From the NCBI GenBank assembly GCA_029532625.1, contig JARFXM010000009.1:1-64000 (forward strand): a DNA stretch of 64,000 nt, written 5' to 3'. Source of the stretch: Lomentospora prolificans. Lineage: Eukaryota > Ascomycota > Sordariomycetes > Microascales > Microascaceae. The translations under genes were made by a program, and so were the position numbers. Each line of letters starts with the position of its first letter. The stretch's first letter is position 1. This document shows, one piece after another, positions 17,611 through 29,338 of this stretch. The notes beneath the pieces are model-generated. The model ran no database searches, was not told the DNA's origin, and saw only the letters and a program-made list of their open reading frames with translations.

Positions 17611-20352
17611 TTTGACGGGTTTAAGTGAGCAAAAAGTATATGCGTCGTTGATGGAGCTGTTGCTGTTGTTATTCAAAGTTATTGGTGAACTGATATGTTA
17701 TGGATGGTTGTCTGAGTGTCCAGAGAGCTAGAGGCTTTTATAATTCCCTATTCGCAGTTGAATTGTAATTCCTGGTATCTACTTCTAAGCATTAGAACAA
17801 GAAGATACAGAAATCTCCACCGTATGCTGAGTATGGCGGATGAGCGGAAGTAACGAAGGTGGAAAACGCCTCGTCATGAGATTCTGGTCATCTTTGCCGC
17901 CTCCTCTTCCTTCTTTCGAGTCTTAATGCCTTACTTGAACACCGAAAAAGAGGACATTGCCGCATTTACAGCCCCAAGAACCATGCGAAAGCAAACACAG
18001 ACCAAGTTTCGTGCTTTGCCGCATGTGAAGCATCTAGATCCTGCCAACACACCAATCGAACATGCTGCGCCAGTTCCAGCATGGTGTTGAGCCTTCCTTT
18101 CCAGCACCAACGCCCTACTTTGCCGCATCTGATACGGCTCGGGAGTTCCAGTCTGTCGGTACCAATCCCACGATATAACTAGTACGGGACATTTACCGGG
18201 AAACAGCAATTAATTAACTAGCGCGGTGTAGCAGGTGTATCATATGATTCGTCTCCACTTACCCCTCGACAGCCAGCTAAGCAAAGCGGCGGGACGCTGT
18301 GCCGCTTCATTGCAGTTCATAAAGCGCCTTTCACCCAAGCGCCTCAGATTTACCGCTAATTTAGCCACCAGACGCGCGACGTGGATCTTATTGCTAACTT
18401 TGTCTCTCTGAAGTCTAGTTGGGCCCATTGGGGTGGCCTTGTCCGGAATAAGTCGTCCCCTATGGTCGTGTTGGGAATTAACTGAAGGCGCTCCGATACG
18501 AACAGAAGTTCTCGGATGTCGATATCCTACTAAGCCTAGTATCTGCTCAACTCGGCAACGGGTCCCTTACTTTCCATAGTTAGATCGGTTCACATACCTC
18601 TACTCCTTCGGTTAGGCAGTCTCAGGGCTTGGCATCTATGGCCAGGGTGAGCTTAGTAGCCGGCTACTGGTATCGCACGGCACGAGAGGGTCAATATACT
18701 TTGTCAACTTGTTCTGCCACTCGCTGCCCTAGGCTTCTGAGTGTATCTGTGCCCCCCAACATCCGAGCATGTTATCCAAGGCGTGCGTCGCTTCGTGCAT
18801 CGTTAGGGGGGTTTCGGTTATATTGGCGGCGAAGACGAGCAGAGGGCCAAGCTCTGGTACTAACGTAGCGATGACTCGCCTAAGTCCGACTAGAGGGGGC
18901 GCTTCGAACACATGTCGTATCTTCTAGCGTATCCTAGGGGGACTTTGCTAGACTCCCGTTGGGTGCCGTTAAGTCAGTGCATATATTAGATTCCTTATGT
19001 CCGCAAAAGATCCACAGCATTGTGGCGCAGCCGCTATCAACACACGTTAACGTTGGAGACCTCGATATGGTAAGGCTACGCAGTCGGTATCGCGCTGTTC
19101 CACCCGATGAGGTCCTGGCAGGATTTTGGGAGCGAAGGAATCGGCCTAGTTCATAGGGCTCCGCGTCTGTCTTTACGGCGAGGAGCTGCCTGAATGTCCG
19201 ATCGAGGAGTCCTATATTGAATGGAGGGTTAATGGTTACTTATCTGAGCAGATTATCCAAAACTATGATCTAACAAGCCGTTGATAAAGTACTGTAATAC
19301 GCTTCATTTTTGAAAGAGCTCCAGGGTAGGGACACGTCAATATGCGATGAATCCATACAGAAGGACGAGAGTAGAAGGAAGTCAGCACACGAAAGGAGCG
19401 AGGATGGCGAGAGAGTGCAAGCAAGCGCAGCCTAGAACCGTAACGTAGCACTGCGGGCATCCTACAACTTTGCGCTTCTACGCCTTTGCACAGTAGCATG
19501 GGCCCCGCACCTCTGCGTCGTGCAACCTGGAACCGTGGGACCATGCGGCACCTTGCCACTTCGTGTGTCTGCGTCTTTGCAACTTTGCAACTCTGCGCTT
19601 TTGCACAGTAGGATGCTCAGCATAGCCTGGAGCCGTGGCATCATAGCGCCGCAGGCACCTATCCTCTGGCTCTACCTTACACTTGTGCACCTTGAACTCC
19701 CGGAACCAGGCCCGTAAAGTCAAGGGATCACGTTGCGTCATGGATCACAACGTCCCCGAGTGCGGCCCGCCGGTTGAAGCATATAACGCCCACTCTCCAT
19801 CCCTCCCCAATATGGAAGTGACTCCCCCCATAACATTTGAACAATCTCATTTAATATCGGACCCGCAATCAGGAGCCTATCAAAGCAATGAAACTACAAC
19901 ATCGCGGACTTAGGCGCTGTGCCGCTCCAGCGCATGCTATGCCAGTTCGGGACACGCCACATGCGAAAGTTGAAGTTGCCTGGTGCACTGCCACTATAGA
20001 GCCGTCGCGATACCTAAGCGTCGGTTGCGACACGGCATCATCGCCAAATTTGGCTATTCGTCGCACATATCATTTTTCTAGAAGCATAGATCGCCTAAGC
20101 AAGGCGAATGGCGTGGGGCTTAGACGTAGATCTTGTGACTGCTGCTGTGTAACAACGACTGGCCGGGATTCCGGCACAACTTGCTTATAAGCGTCCAAAG
20201 TACTTAACTGACCCCGCCGGCACATCTGCGTCCCGCTCTCCTTAGACGAAGATCGATCGCCTCTAGCGCACCACTACAGGGTATCGGAACGTTAGAAAAA
20301 TCAACCCTCACGACTGAACCCAACCGATCAAGACATATCTAACAAGCTTCCT
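17611..20352. other. Gene-poor region with a degenerate direct repeat
   Basis: There is no convincing gene over 2.7 kb; small ORFs lack ATG context, domains or compositional signal. A diverged direct repeat is present around 19466-19545 and 19575-19645. The rest shows nothing I can name. Confidence 0.5.
19466..19645. repeat. Diverged tandem duplication, about 110-bp spacing
   Basis: Two similar blocks share CAACTTTGCGCTTCTACGCC / CAACTCTGCGCTTTTGCACA, then TTTGCACAGTAG, then CCTGGAACCGTGG / CCTGGAGCCGTGG. Short CTTTGCAACTTTGCAACT repeats sit between them. Origin unknown. Confidence 0.55.
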
Positions 20353-20700
20353 ATGTCCGAAGTCAGCAGCGTCTACAAGCCGTCACTCGTCCTCGACGAG
20401 GACGGCTATCCGGTCGACGAGGTTCCCGTCGCCAACGAGTCAGAAAAATCCTACTTCTACTATGAAACCAAAGTCGTCGACAAGATGCCAGAACAAAGAG
20501 CAGTCAAGACGAAGGACACTACCTCGAAGCTGGGCAAGCTTAAGGAGATGCTCAAGGGCCCTGCCGTTAAGGGTCACGAGAAGACTCCTAAGCGCGAGGG
20601 CAGGTTTTACCACGTCGACGAGCAAGGGCGCGTGATCGAGACGAGAGTGACCCGAGCCCACCTCTCCCTGGACGCCAATGCATTCAGTGGGTTGCTGTGA
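20353..20700 (+). CDS. Small hypothetical protein, 115 aa
   Basis: This single-exon ORF has an ATG at 20353 and a stop at 20698. The product is hydrophilic: an acidic N-terminal half (DEDGYPVDEVPVANESE), a basic Lys-rich centre (KLGKLKEMLKG) and a C-terminal segment GRFYHVDEQGRVIETRVTR. There is no signal peptide or transmembrane helix. GC content and codon use are clearly coding-like compared with the flanking DNA. I do not recognise the family; it is probably a conserved small fungal protein of unknown role. Confidence 0.6.
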   Translation: MSEVSSVYKPSLVLDEDGYPVDEVPVANESEKSYFYYETKVVDKMPEQRAVKTKDTTSKLGKLKEMLKGPAVKGHEKTPKREGRFYHVDEQGRVIETRVTRAHLSLDANAFSGLL

Positions 20701-21301
20701 ATTAGCGTCGGCTGGCAGCTGTCAATGGGTCGTAGTCGTGCATATCCGCAGACACTAGGGAAGGGGGCAAGGAGGCGGGGTGGTCGGATAGGGGCTGACG
20801 ATCATAATCTGTAGATGCTGTGTAGGTGAGAGCAAATACCGTTCAGCGAATGAAACCGAATCTTCGATGTTGTCAGTTCCCAGGTGTTGTAAGTCTGTAG
20901 AAGTGAGCATCGATGACTAATATCATCATGGTTCCCGTGTTGGATGGCCACGGTGATATGTGTGGAAAAACACAGTTGGTTATTGAGGGATACCGCAGCT
21001 GCCGGTCTATGACTGGCAGAATCATCATCAGTGGATTGTGCTAGGCCTAGGCTAGAGCTATGGGGAAGTAGGCTAGGGCATAAGACCTTTCGTCTCTTCA
21101 TTCCTCAAGGTATTCTCCTCGAGCTCGAGCCAATTTACGACGAACGTAGTGCTGAAACAATTACTGGACGTTCACTGACCTATCGGCGATCTTGGTTCCT
21201 AGCATCTGAAATCTATGTACGCTAAAACCGAGGGTAGGAGTCCCACCCCTCAGCCGACACCCCCCTCAACCGACACGTCCGATCCACTACTTCAGAGCTA
21301 G
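20701..21301. other. Intergenic, nothing recognised
   Basis: There is no convincing ORF or repeat between the small gene ending at 20700 and the solo LTR. Confidence 0.5.
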
Positions 21302-21511
21302 ACACTTGTAACGGGCTACGCCGTATAAAGGCTTGTGCAAGAACCCAAGCCAACTAACGCTTGACTGTTGCTGGGACAACGAAGACCCACTGGCCACAAT
21401 AAGACCATTCTCTGACTGGACTCCGAGAGCTCTCCTTTTCTTCCTTATCGAAACCTTCCTATACATAGGCCTCACCCAGATAGCTCTATCTAGCTGAACC
21501 CTTACAACACT
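21302..21511. mobile_element. Solo LTR (200 bp) with 5-bp target duplication
   Basis: The segment 21307-21506 begins TGTAA and ends TTACA. It is flanked by perfect ACACT duplications at 21302-21306 and 21507-21511. No internal retroelement sequence is adjacent, so it is best read as a solo LTR left by LTR-LTR recombination. It differs in sequence from the 466-bp LTR of the complete element and is a different family. Confidence 0.8.
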
Positions 21512-21937
21512 AGACACAATATCGTAATAAAAACCATCAATTTAAAACCTAAAAATAAAAGAATGTCACGGGGTCAGCAATGGGGTCCCAGTTACTGAGC
21601 GTATTATATTGAAAACGATCGACAAAGAAGAGAAGAGGGAGGGATTCAGAGAATCCCTCATTTTACACCTGGGCCGGTAGGTCCGCTAGTGGTCGCCGCG
21701 GCAACCGTTGTGGCGCGATGCTCCAGCCACGAGCTGGCTGGCAGCCAGCTTGGCTACCTTGGGCCATGCCCATTACAACAAATCGTGGAAAAGAATATGT
21801 ATAAGTAAAGAAGCTGGAGTATGCTGAGTAATAAGGGGGCGATGGCAAAAATGATTTGAAATGTATTGGCGAGCCAGTAGGTAAAATTTCAGGCCATTTA
21901 ATCGGTGTTGTGGTTCTAAGTCTAGTCAGGATATCTT
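21512..21937. other. Intergenic, nothing recognised
   Basis: Sequence between the solo LTR and the 3' end of the secreted-protein gene. No ORF of note. Confidence 0.5.
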
Positions 21938-22565
21938 CTATGGTGTTGGTGCTTCCTCTTGGTACTCAGGGTTGCGAACGATCTTTATCAGGATCCCCTC
22001 GGGTTCGGCATCCAAACTTTTATACTCGTCCGACTCGTACAGAGGATTTGTCTCGTTCACGCGAACACCGACCATGCCTCCACCACGGCCGCAAGTCACC
22101 AAAGAACCGGCAACCTGTCCCTGGCTTGCGAGGAGGCCTCCTCCATCGATAGTATAAGCAATATCTTCGAAGAGCACGGAGGAGTTGATGCGCGGGTTGA
22201 TGTGCTTAGCTAAAGCCAGTACAGGTGAATTCGGCATAAGAGGTAGCATCCACTCCTCGCAGTCAGTAGATTCTGGCACTGCGTGCGTGGTCTAGTTAGT
22301 ATTACGATCTTCAAAACGGCATGTTTATATACTAACTTGTCCAGAAAGAGTCGGCTACCGAGGAGGCATTCGTGATTGTCCGAAGGTGGAAAGAGGCTTT
22401 GAGGATCTCTGACGGTTCGATATCCTGAGACGTACCTCCGTCCGTTCCGTAGCAAACCAAAGCGGATGTTTCCCCACAAGCCGCTGGCGCTCGTGCATCG
22501 AAGGCTTTTGCATCGCTAGACAACTGAAACAGCACAAGCAGCAGAACTGTTCCTCTGAAAGCCAT
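21938..22565 (-). CDS. Secreted protein of a conserved fungal hypothetical family, 189 aa
   Basis: The exons are 22337-22565 and 21938-22278. The intron 22279-22336 has a GTTAGT donor, a TACTAAC branch site and a CGCAG acceptor, and it splits an ATG codon (A plus TG). The N terminus is a signal peptide (MAFRGTVLLLVLFQLSSDAKA). The mature protein has ALVCYGTDGG, FWTMPESTDCEEW, LALAKHINPRINSSVLFEDIA and GVRVNETNP segments. I recall this pattern from many ascomycete secreted hypothetical proteins, with conserved Cys residues and an N-terminal VCYG motif. No catalytic motif is evident. It is presumably extracellular; role unknown. Confidence 0.75.
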
Positions 22566-23239
22566 CTTGTTCGGCAAGAGTTATCACAACAGCGTGATAG
22601 GCTCGACAAAAATTGAAGGGAGATGGGAGATTTTCCTGCTGATAGCTGTCGCGGCACTTTCCCACGATATACATCTGGGATTGCCGCTTTACCTTTCTTT
22701 CGCTGCACGCGGGACGAAGGTTGACCCGAGTGGCTTTCCTACGAGATGGAAGGGCTAGATATTAGCCAAGAGAGTAGCCTCAATCTCCATCTAGATTAGC
22801 GCGGAGGATATCGAGAATGTAATGGTAGTCGATAGCCTACCAATGAGATGCACATCCGCCACAGGAGAACATGCAGCCATATTGGGTTTGTGTGACCTAC
22901 TCATTGCCTGTCCAAGCTCACTTCCAAAAGTCCCACGGTCAAAGTTTATACCGCAGAGAGGTTAGGCGACCTAACGAGGCGCAAAATATCACATTGTGAC
23001 GCATTCAACTTATTATGCCGAGTCGTTCCTGCCAGGTAAACAGCACTAAAGGAGCACCAACATGCGATCAATGCATATATTAAATGGCTCCCGTCGCATC
23101 CATCCTGCCAAACCAACGTCTTTTGCTCCATTTCAAGGCGGACTGTCTCGCATCTCTCTTAGGTTGATATATTACCATCACGAAATTACTTCACTTGTCA
23201 GCCAACAGATCAAACCAGACCACACCAGCTCATCCAAAC
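22566..23239. other. Intergenic between divergent genes
   Basis: This is the 674-bp shared upstream region of the secreted-protein gene (minus) and the F-box-type gene (plus). No regulatory motif stands out. Confidence 0.5.
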
Positions 23240-25014
23240 ATGGCCAACCGCGAATCGGACTCGGTATCGAGAGTCTTTAAGATTCCAGAACTTTTGATCA
23301 CTATCGGAAGCGAGGTAAGCTACGGGTTCGCCCATCCTACCAGACTCTAATCTCAATAATATTATATACTGTTCTCAGAGCTAATTCGAGGTTACTATTG
23401 CCTGCTCAGATCACTAATAAGAAAGATCTCTATAACCTTTGTCTTACGAATAAGATCTTAAACGAGATCTATACACCTTTATTGTATCAGGCTATTACAG
23501 TCAATCCAAAGCGTGACCCAACATTTGCCACGGGACCTCGGGTTTCGTGGTTCGGTTTAATCAGATTCCTCTGCATTACTTCCGTACGTCGCGAGCGGAG
23601 AGAATGGGATGATGACCCAGCCAATGCCATGGCCCAGGCCATCTTCCGGTCAGCGCACGGCCTTGAGGAACTACGGTGTGTTCCCTGATGTTTAACGAGG
23701 ACTTGGATGTGGACGTAGGCACAAGAAACTAACACTGATACACTGCCCATTGGAAGAATGATCAACCAACAGATTTACAGAGATACAATCACAACACTTT
23801 TTCAAAACTGCCGCAAACTATCGGCTGTGTTTATCAGCTTCTACGATTGGCACCCTCCACAGGATAAAGGGCATGGGATGGCTGAGGAGCTGTCAGCTGG
23901 GCTTGCGAATTTGGAAACCCTGAAGAAAATACATCTAATTGAACTTCAAGGGGACATATACGCCTGGAGGCGTCGACTTATCGACATACTCTGCCACACC
24001 CCACGACTGGAGCACCTGGGACTCTCCTTTTCCAGCGAAGCATTACTGTCCGCTCATGAACAAGAGAGACACCTTACGATGGGCCGGTCCATCCCGGTGT
24101 ACTTTGAGGACTTGTGCCGTGCCTATTCTGCCAACGCCCCTCGTCCTCTTCAGCTAAAGTCGCTTCATTTCGGCGATGGAGTGATGCCATTCGATATTGA
24201 ATCCTTGAGGATGCTGACCGACCTGACCGTGCTGGAGGCGGTCTACATCGACAACTCGGAGCTCATATTGGATAACCACGAGATTCTCTTCTGGGGGGGC
24301 GGCAACAGTGATATTTGCTGGGATGCCTTTGGCCCCAACCATGCACCGAATCTTCGCCAGCTCCGCTGGAATTGTTGCGTCGAGGAAGTGCGAGATTTCC
24401 TGTGTGGTCAATGGTCTGGGCGTGGAAGCCAGCTTGCACTATCATTCACCGACCGCGGGACCCGTGACGGAGGCATAGATGCGATGTTGCGCCAGGTGTG
24501 GACCATTTCACCACGCATGATGGAATTGGAAATGGAAAGCCGTCCGTCAAACCCGGAGGCTATTATTCCGGGAGAGCCCTACCGTGATGACGAAGATTGG
24601 GAAATGCTGGCGGCCGAGCCGATGTTGGAACTAGTAGTGACGCACGGTCGAAACACCCTCGAGGGCCTCAATATGACTGTGGATTGGAGCAACAACGAGG
24701 ACGCCGAGGTATTTAAGCACTGGACACCGTTCCTTGAGGCCATAGGACGACTACCTGCCCTCAGGCAGCTCCAAATTAACGGAGGATGCTATTGTTCTGC
24801 AGTGGAGAAGCGGAGACTCATGAGGCGGACGGCTGTGAAGATAGCGACTGCAGCACATGGCCTACGTTATATTGGCTTATCCGGTTGTTATTGGCAAGTC
24901 GCCAGACAGGCCGGCAGGGCAGTCAGCTTGCATGAGTTGGATGAATGGGAAGTACGGCAGGTGGAGCTCTTCCAGTTCGCCTTTTTCCCGGACCTCGGGG
25001 CAAATCCGTTCTGA
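23240..25014 (+). CDS. F-box/LRR-like protein, 532 aa
   Basis: The exons are 23240-23314, 23410-23675 and 23757-25014. Phases agree and introns show GTAAGC...CTGCTCAG and GTGTGT...AACTAACACTGAT...GGAAG. The N terminus is F-box-like (IPELLITIGSE, then DLYNLCLTNKILNEIYTPLL). The remainder shows irregular leucine-rich repeats (LETLKKIHLIEL, PRLEHLGLSFSS, LTDLTVLEAVYID, LPALRQLQINGG). F-box proteins recruit substrates to SCF ubiquitin ligases; the LRR part would bind substrate. In filamentous fungi such genes are numerous and poorly characterised. No regulatory feature is visible upstream. The first intron's branch and acceptor are less certain, because an earlier acceptor at 23380 gives a stop. 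Confidence 0.8.
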
Positions 25015-25467
25015 GGACCCCTGGGGAAGGATGCAGCTCTATACATTCCGCTGTATTACATGGTCAATTTAGCTGAGCACTTTAGCGAAAGTGGTGCTAT
25101 CAATTAGTGTATTACAAAAATTAATTAGATATGGGCTGGGCGCCTGTTGGCATCGTATGTACAGAGATTGAGATTGATTACAACGCCGTCGGGCGGAAGA
25201 GTACGGGATCCGTCTAAGAGTAAACGATAAGGCTCACAGGATAGGACCTTCATCTGAGCATCGAGGAGTGAGAGGTCGGACACCACTGGAAGAGAGATGT
25301 ATAATATAAGTACCTGCGAAATCCTTGTCTGCATATTCCTCCCAGGAAGAAAGCAACAGCGGCGATCATCCAGTTCAGCTTCTAAGATCCTCTCTGAACG
25401 GGTGTCACTATATTGATATCCCTTACGCTTATCGCAAATCTACGTCTTCCAGGGCCTCAGCTTTATC
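25015..25467. other. Intergenic, nothing recognised
   Basis: AT-richer spacer between the F-box-type gene and the secreted NucA/NucB-like gene. No ORF of note. Confidence 0.5.
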
Positions 25468-27343
25468 ATGTTTTTACATAGGAGCTGCATGCGGCTCCTA
25501 CCATTGCTGGCTCTTCTGGCAGTGTCGGTTCTAGACACCCGAGTAGGGGCTCAGTTCTCCCAGAAAGTTACCGTTATCGCCCCTGGAACTACGTCCTGGT
25601 ACCCCAACCCGAATAAACTTCAAGACGGCTATACGGTCCGTTCCGATCCGCCAAGCGGAACCGTCACGATCACCAAGGAGACGGCAGTCACCGAGGTGAT
25701 CACCGACGCCGCCGGGGCAGTTGTAACCCACACCAAATCCATGGAGAAGGTAGAAGAAACAACAGTGATTGACCCGCCTCGTGCTATTCCCACCCCAGTT
25801 TATAACTGTCAGTATCTACCGTTCATCTGCAAGAACATTGATAACTTCCTCAAGGCAAATCCCACCATTGATTTTGATGCCAATGGTCTCCTGAAACTAC
25901 ATTACGAGAACACCAATGATAAGCAGGCACGCGTCAGAAAACGCCGGGCGCAGACATGCGGAAATGCTAGGAGTGTATACAAGAAGCAGAAGTTTCCGGC
26001 CGAGTGTCGGAATATCGAATCCCTGACTGGAATCTCGACAGTTTATAGCGAACGGTTCGACTTGCCCGTGGCCAGTCTTCCAAACCTACCAGAGATCATA
26101 TTGGGTCCAAAGGACCCCAACGATCCAACGAAGAATCTTCAGAGTGGCCTATGCTGGACGTGTGACGAGTTCCCATCAGCCAGGTGAGATTTCCTGCCGC
26201 ACCAAACCCTATCTGTAGAACAAGCCGAGGGCGGATGTAGCAAAACGTTGTGACCACGGTCTCTAATAGCATATCGCCCCATATATCTAGCTGGATTGAA
26301 GCGGGTAATGGAGTGAGCACGGATAGCAGGGACAGCGCTGCAATATGTGTTCCGCAGTCAGTCACTTGCTATAATACTGGCAAAGTTTATAGGGTTTATA
26401 GGGCATATGTCGCAGCTTTTGGAGGGATGGACTCGAACGAGTCAGAACAAGACTTCCAGAGAGCTGCTCTAAACAGACTAGGGGTAAGTGAAAGGCGCTA
26501 CATCCCTTCGAGGCAATGCCGAAGCTGACTTCAGCATAGGACGCAATTCGTGCAGCGCATAGAATTGACTCTGCTCCCGCGGAAACGAATCAAGGTCACC
26601 CAAATGATGAATACGTCACTGCATTCTTCCTCTCGACCACCCGCTCAACGTCAGTGCCGACATCGAGAGTCTGGGTCATAGATGCGGCGAAGCAAACCAG
26701 GGCCTTCAAGCGAGGAGACGAGATCCAGGGAGGACTCAATACTGATGTTGCTAGAAGCGAGAGGAGCGGTACCAACATACTAATAGAGGCCCCAAAGCCA
26801 ACACCAACGCCAAGCTCCATCTCAATAAAACCACCTGCTTGGAGATGGAAGAGTGCTATCGCTCCTCGGGACCGTCCCAGGCTAGTGCCCAAAGGGGTAT
26901 ATCGCCTCAGTGGTCGAGCCGTAGCCGCGGCCGAGGTCATGTCGGCCCAGACCCTCATCATGGCAGCCACGGAAGAGAACCAACAGGCCAACGCACGTAA
27001 GCTGGCATACCCGCGCGCCACACGCATGGACGGGACACACGTAGCGTTCGGCACGCCGCTGGACGTTTCTGTCCCCAAGCCTTCGTGGGAGGACTATCGC
27101 CGGCCCAACCGAACAGTTCGTGAAGCGGCGGCCTTGGTGGCCGAGTACGAGGCGCGGAACGGTCTAATGGAATTCACTTGGCTGCTTCCTAAATCAGCCC
27201 AAAACGAAACCTTCTCGCAATTGGCACCGAATTCCCGGAGAATAGCAAAAAGGCAGCAATATGCATACTGCATGAAGTATTCTCGCGGTATTCTCCAGCG
27301 TTTCTGGTCAAAGTCGGTGTCCTACATTGGGTTGCTATTTTAA
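25468..27343 (+). CDS. Secreted protein with NucA/NucB-like motif, multi-exon
   Basis: The hand-built model has exons 25468-26183, 26291-26483 and 26540-27343 (570 aa); all phases agree. Intron 26484-26539 is strong (GTAAGT, GCTGAC, CATAG); intron 26184-26290 is less certain. The N terminus is a signal peptide (MRLLPLLALLAVSVLD). The middle has CGNARSVYKKQK and CWTCDEFPSA, and a CVP follows after splicing. The CDE-[FY]-P-x-A ... CVP pattern is that of the secreted DNase NucA/NucB superfamily. Further on, FLSTTRS followed by a WVID strand faintly resembles the STS motif of ADP-ribosyltransferase-like folds, but no convincing catalytic Glu motif is seen. I treat that as a weak hint only. It is presumably extracellular; activity not established. 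Confidence 0.5.
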
Positions 27344-29338
27344 TGCCTTCCAATTGGACTAACCCTGATAACCTTTCCGCTTATGTACGTATTTTTGTCT
27401 CTAGAAGAGTCGATGAGTCGATGTAACAAAAAGGCAGAAGGCCATCCTGGACCACGCCAACTACAGTCGGAAGGCTTGGGTGGGCTGGCAGTTCATCTGA
27501 CTAGAGTGCTGCTGTCTGACGATCTCGACCCGCAGAGCACCCTACACGATGTGAAAGGCCGCATTAAATTCGATTGCCTGCACAACTTCCATGTTCTCCG
27601 TGCAAGCTTGAGCGATGGCATGGCCATACCGCACGAGATTGGGCTCCGCCCCTTCTGACCTTTCGTATACCCGCTGAAATCTGTGGCCACATTGCAGGAG
27701 ATGACACACTCAGTGGGCACCGGCGACTAATTCGTGGCACATACGTGGCTAGGAAGGACAGATTAGTTGCAGAAGGCGGACTCTACCGGTTCAACGGCTC
27801 CATGGCGACTGACTTGCTGGTAGCCCCCAAGGGTCCATCCCTACCCCCAGTGCCACTTTTTCCAGGGCAGGCTCCGGTTGCGGCACTCATACAAATCACC
27901 AATACCGCGCTCTTTATCCCTCTGGCCCGCACTCATATGCTTCAACTCAAAAGCTCCTTTCTGGGCACTGCCAAGAGCCCTTGGGTACCCAGCTTCTTTT
28001 CTCTTTCGCGCGCCCATTACTACTAGACGCCACAGTAACAAAGTACTCGACCTTCTCGTCCGCCCATTAGTTCTCGTGATGACTCTCCAACATAACCTCT
28101 TCTACCCTATTGCTCTTACACGTTGGATAACGCCGTACCTGTCCTACAATACGGAAGCCACCTGATATATTTTCACGGCCCCAATATCATCCGTCGGGAG
28201 GCCAAGCATGGTTCGAAGACAAAAAGACTCTTTAGCCGAAGGGGTATGCATGATTTTAACCTCATATCCATCGAGGGTAACTTCCTCGTATTCTTTCTGG
28301 AAGGGAAACAATTGGTTTCTATGTCTTTTTGACCTACCTTCGTAGATGAGGGCAGGTTCTCAACCCCATTTCTTATCCTGATGTTACCCCGCCAGCTCCC
28401 TCGATATGAAGACGGGTACGCAACGCTTCGAGCAATACCCGCCAATGGCGGTGACGTGTACGTCTGGGAGTACGATCGCAGCGAATATTATCTTTCTGGA
28501 ATGTCCGAAGAATTGAGCATGCATCGTGGACCTGGTCTAATGCGATCACATTCGCTTTCGAAAAAAGCTGCAGCCTTGTTGACGGGTGTGAAATCGCTTT
28601 CAGAATTGTGGGCCGTTACTTCTACGTCATTTCTACCGAGCCCGTGGTGTTCCTCCGTGACTCGACGGGCAATAATATGGTGAGCAGCGATGCGACTCTT
28701 GGGCCCCTCGAAGAACACTTCGATAAATACTACGGACTCCGTTTCCGTACCGATGAGCCATTATCTCAGGTCGGACTAGAGTATATGGTATGGAAAATAG
28801 ACTGGAAACGGGGGAATGGCAATTCGACCCTCTCCGTGGACGGAGTTAGGTTCTATGCGACTAGCGTTGTTCATCCCCAAGATGACGGAGCAACCTGTGC
28901 ACTAAACTGCGGCGACGATATGCCGCGGTGCGAACGGACGGAAGAGGACGATGACCCTGTCATTCACTACAGCCTAGTAGCTTCGGCAAATCAGTTGATG
29001 AAGGACGCTGCTATCCGGGATAGGCTTGCAGTGGAAAAAGATGTTTTATGTTTCGAAATGGAAGTACTGGGCTGATGAACCACTTTCCTTATCTCGTGAT
29101 CCGCAGTATCTGCGACTATTCGGATTCTCATAAGAATAAGGAATGGTAGGGGTATGCGGCGATGGCGGCCGCCGCGTATGCTAAAGAGCTTCTTTGTGAG
29201 ATCCTTCCAACAAAAGTCCAGGCTGAGAAGATTGGCGAGGATATCTCTAAGATTTAGTGATTCAACCCTATCTTCATCATCTGCTTTTTATTAATATTAT
29301 CGTCTATAGTTGCTAAAATAGTAATAAGAATTGAGACA
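27344..29338. other. Coding-like but unassigned region
   Basis: Several plus-strand open stretches (27383-27658, 27574-28026, 28381-28683, 28608-29075) have protein-like composition but no clear start, splice chain or domain. The stretch 28608-29075 (GRYFYVISTEPVVFLRD...) is the most protein-like and continues upstream in frame to about 28450 without a stop. I could not assemble a credible gene; the region may hold one degraded gene. Confidence 0.4.
28447..29075 (+). CDS. Possible hypothetical gene or fragment
   Basis: One reading frame is open from about 28450 to the stop at 29073, through WNVRRIEHASW, VDGCEIAFRIVGRYFYVIS, YYGLRFRTDEP and VIHYSLVASANQL. There is no ATG in a good position and no domain I recognise. 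A second frame (28381-28683) is also open over the first 250 bases, so the true exon structure is unclear. Two Cys pairs (TCALNCGDDMPRC) occur in the second half. It is listed because its composition is coding-like and it lies between a secreted-protein gene and an NLR wreck. Confidence 0.3.

Noticed and set aside
26340..26530. Possible separate small gene (26250-26528)
   Set aside because: A strong GTAAGT donor at 26484 and phase agreement show it is an internal exon of the secreted NucA/NucB-like gene.
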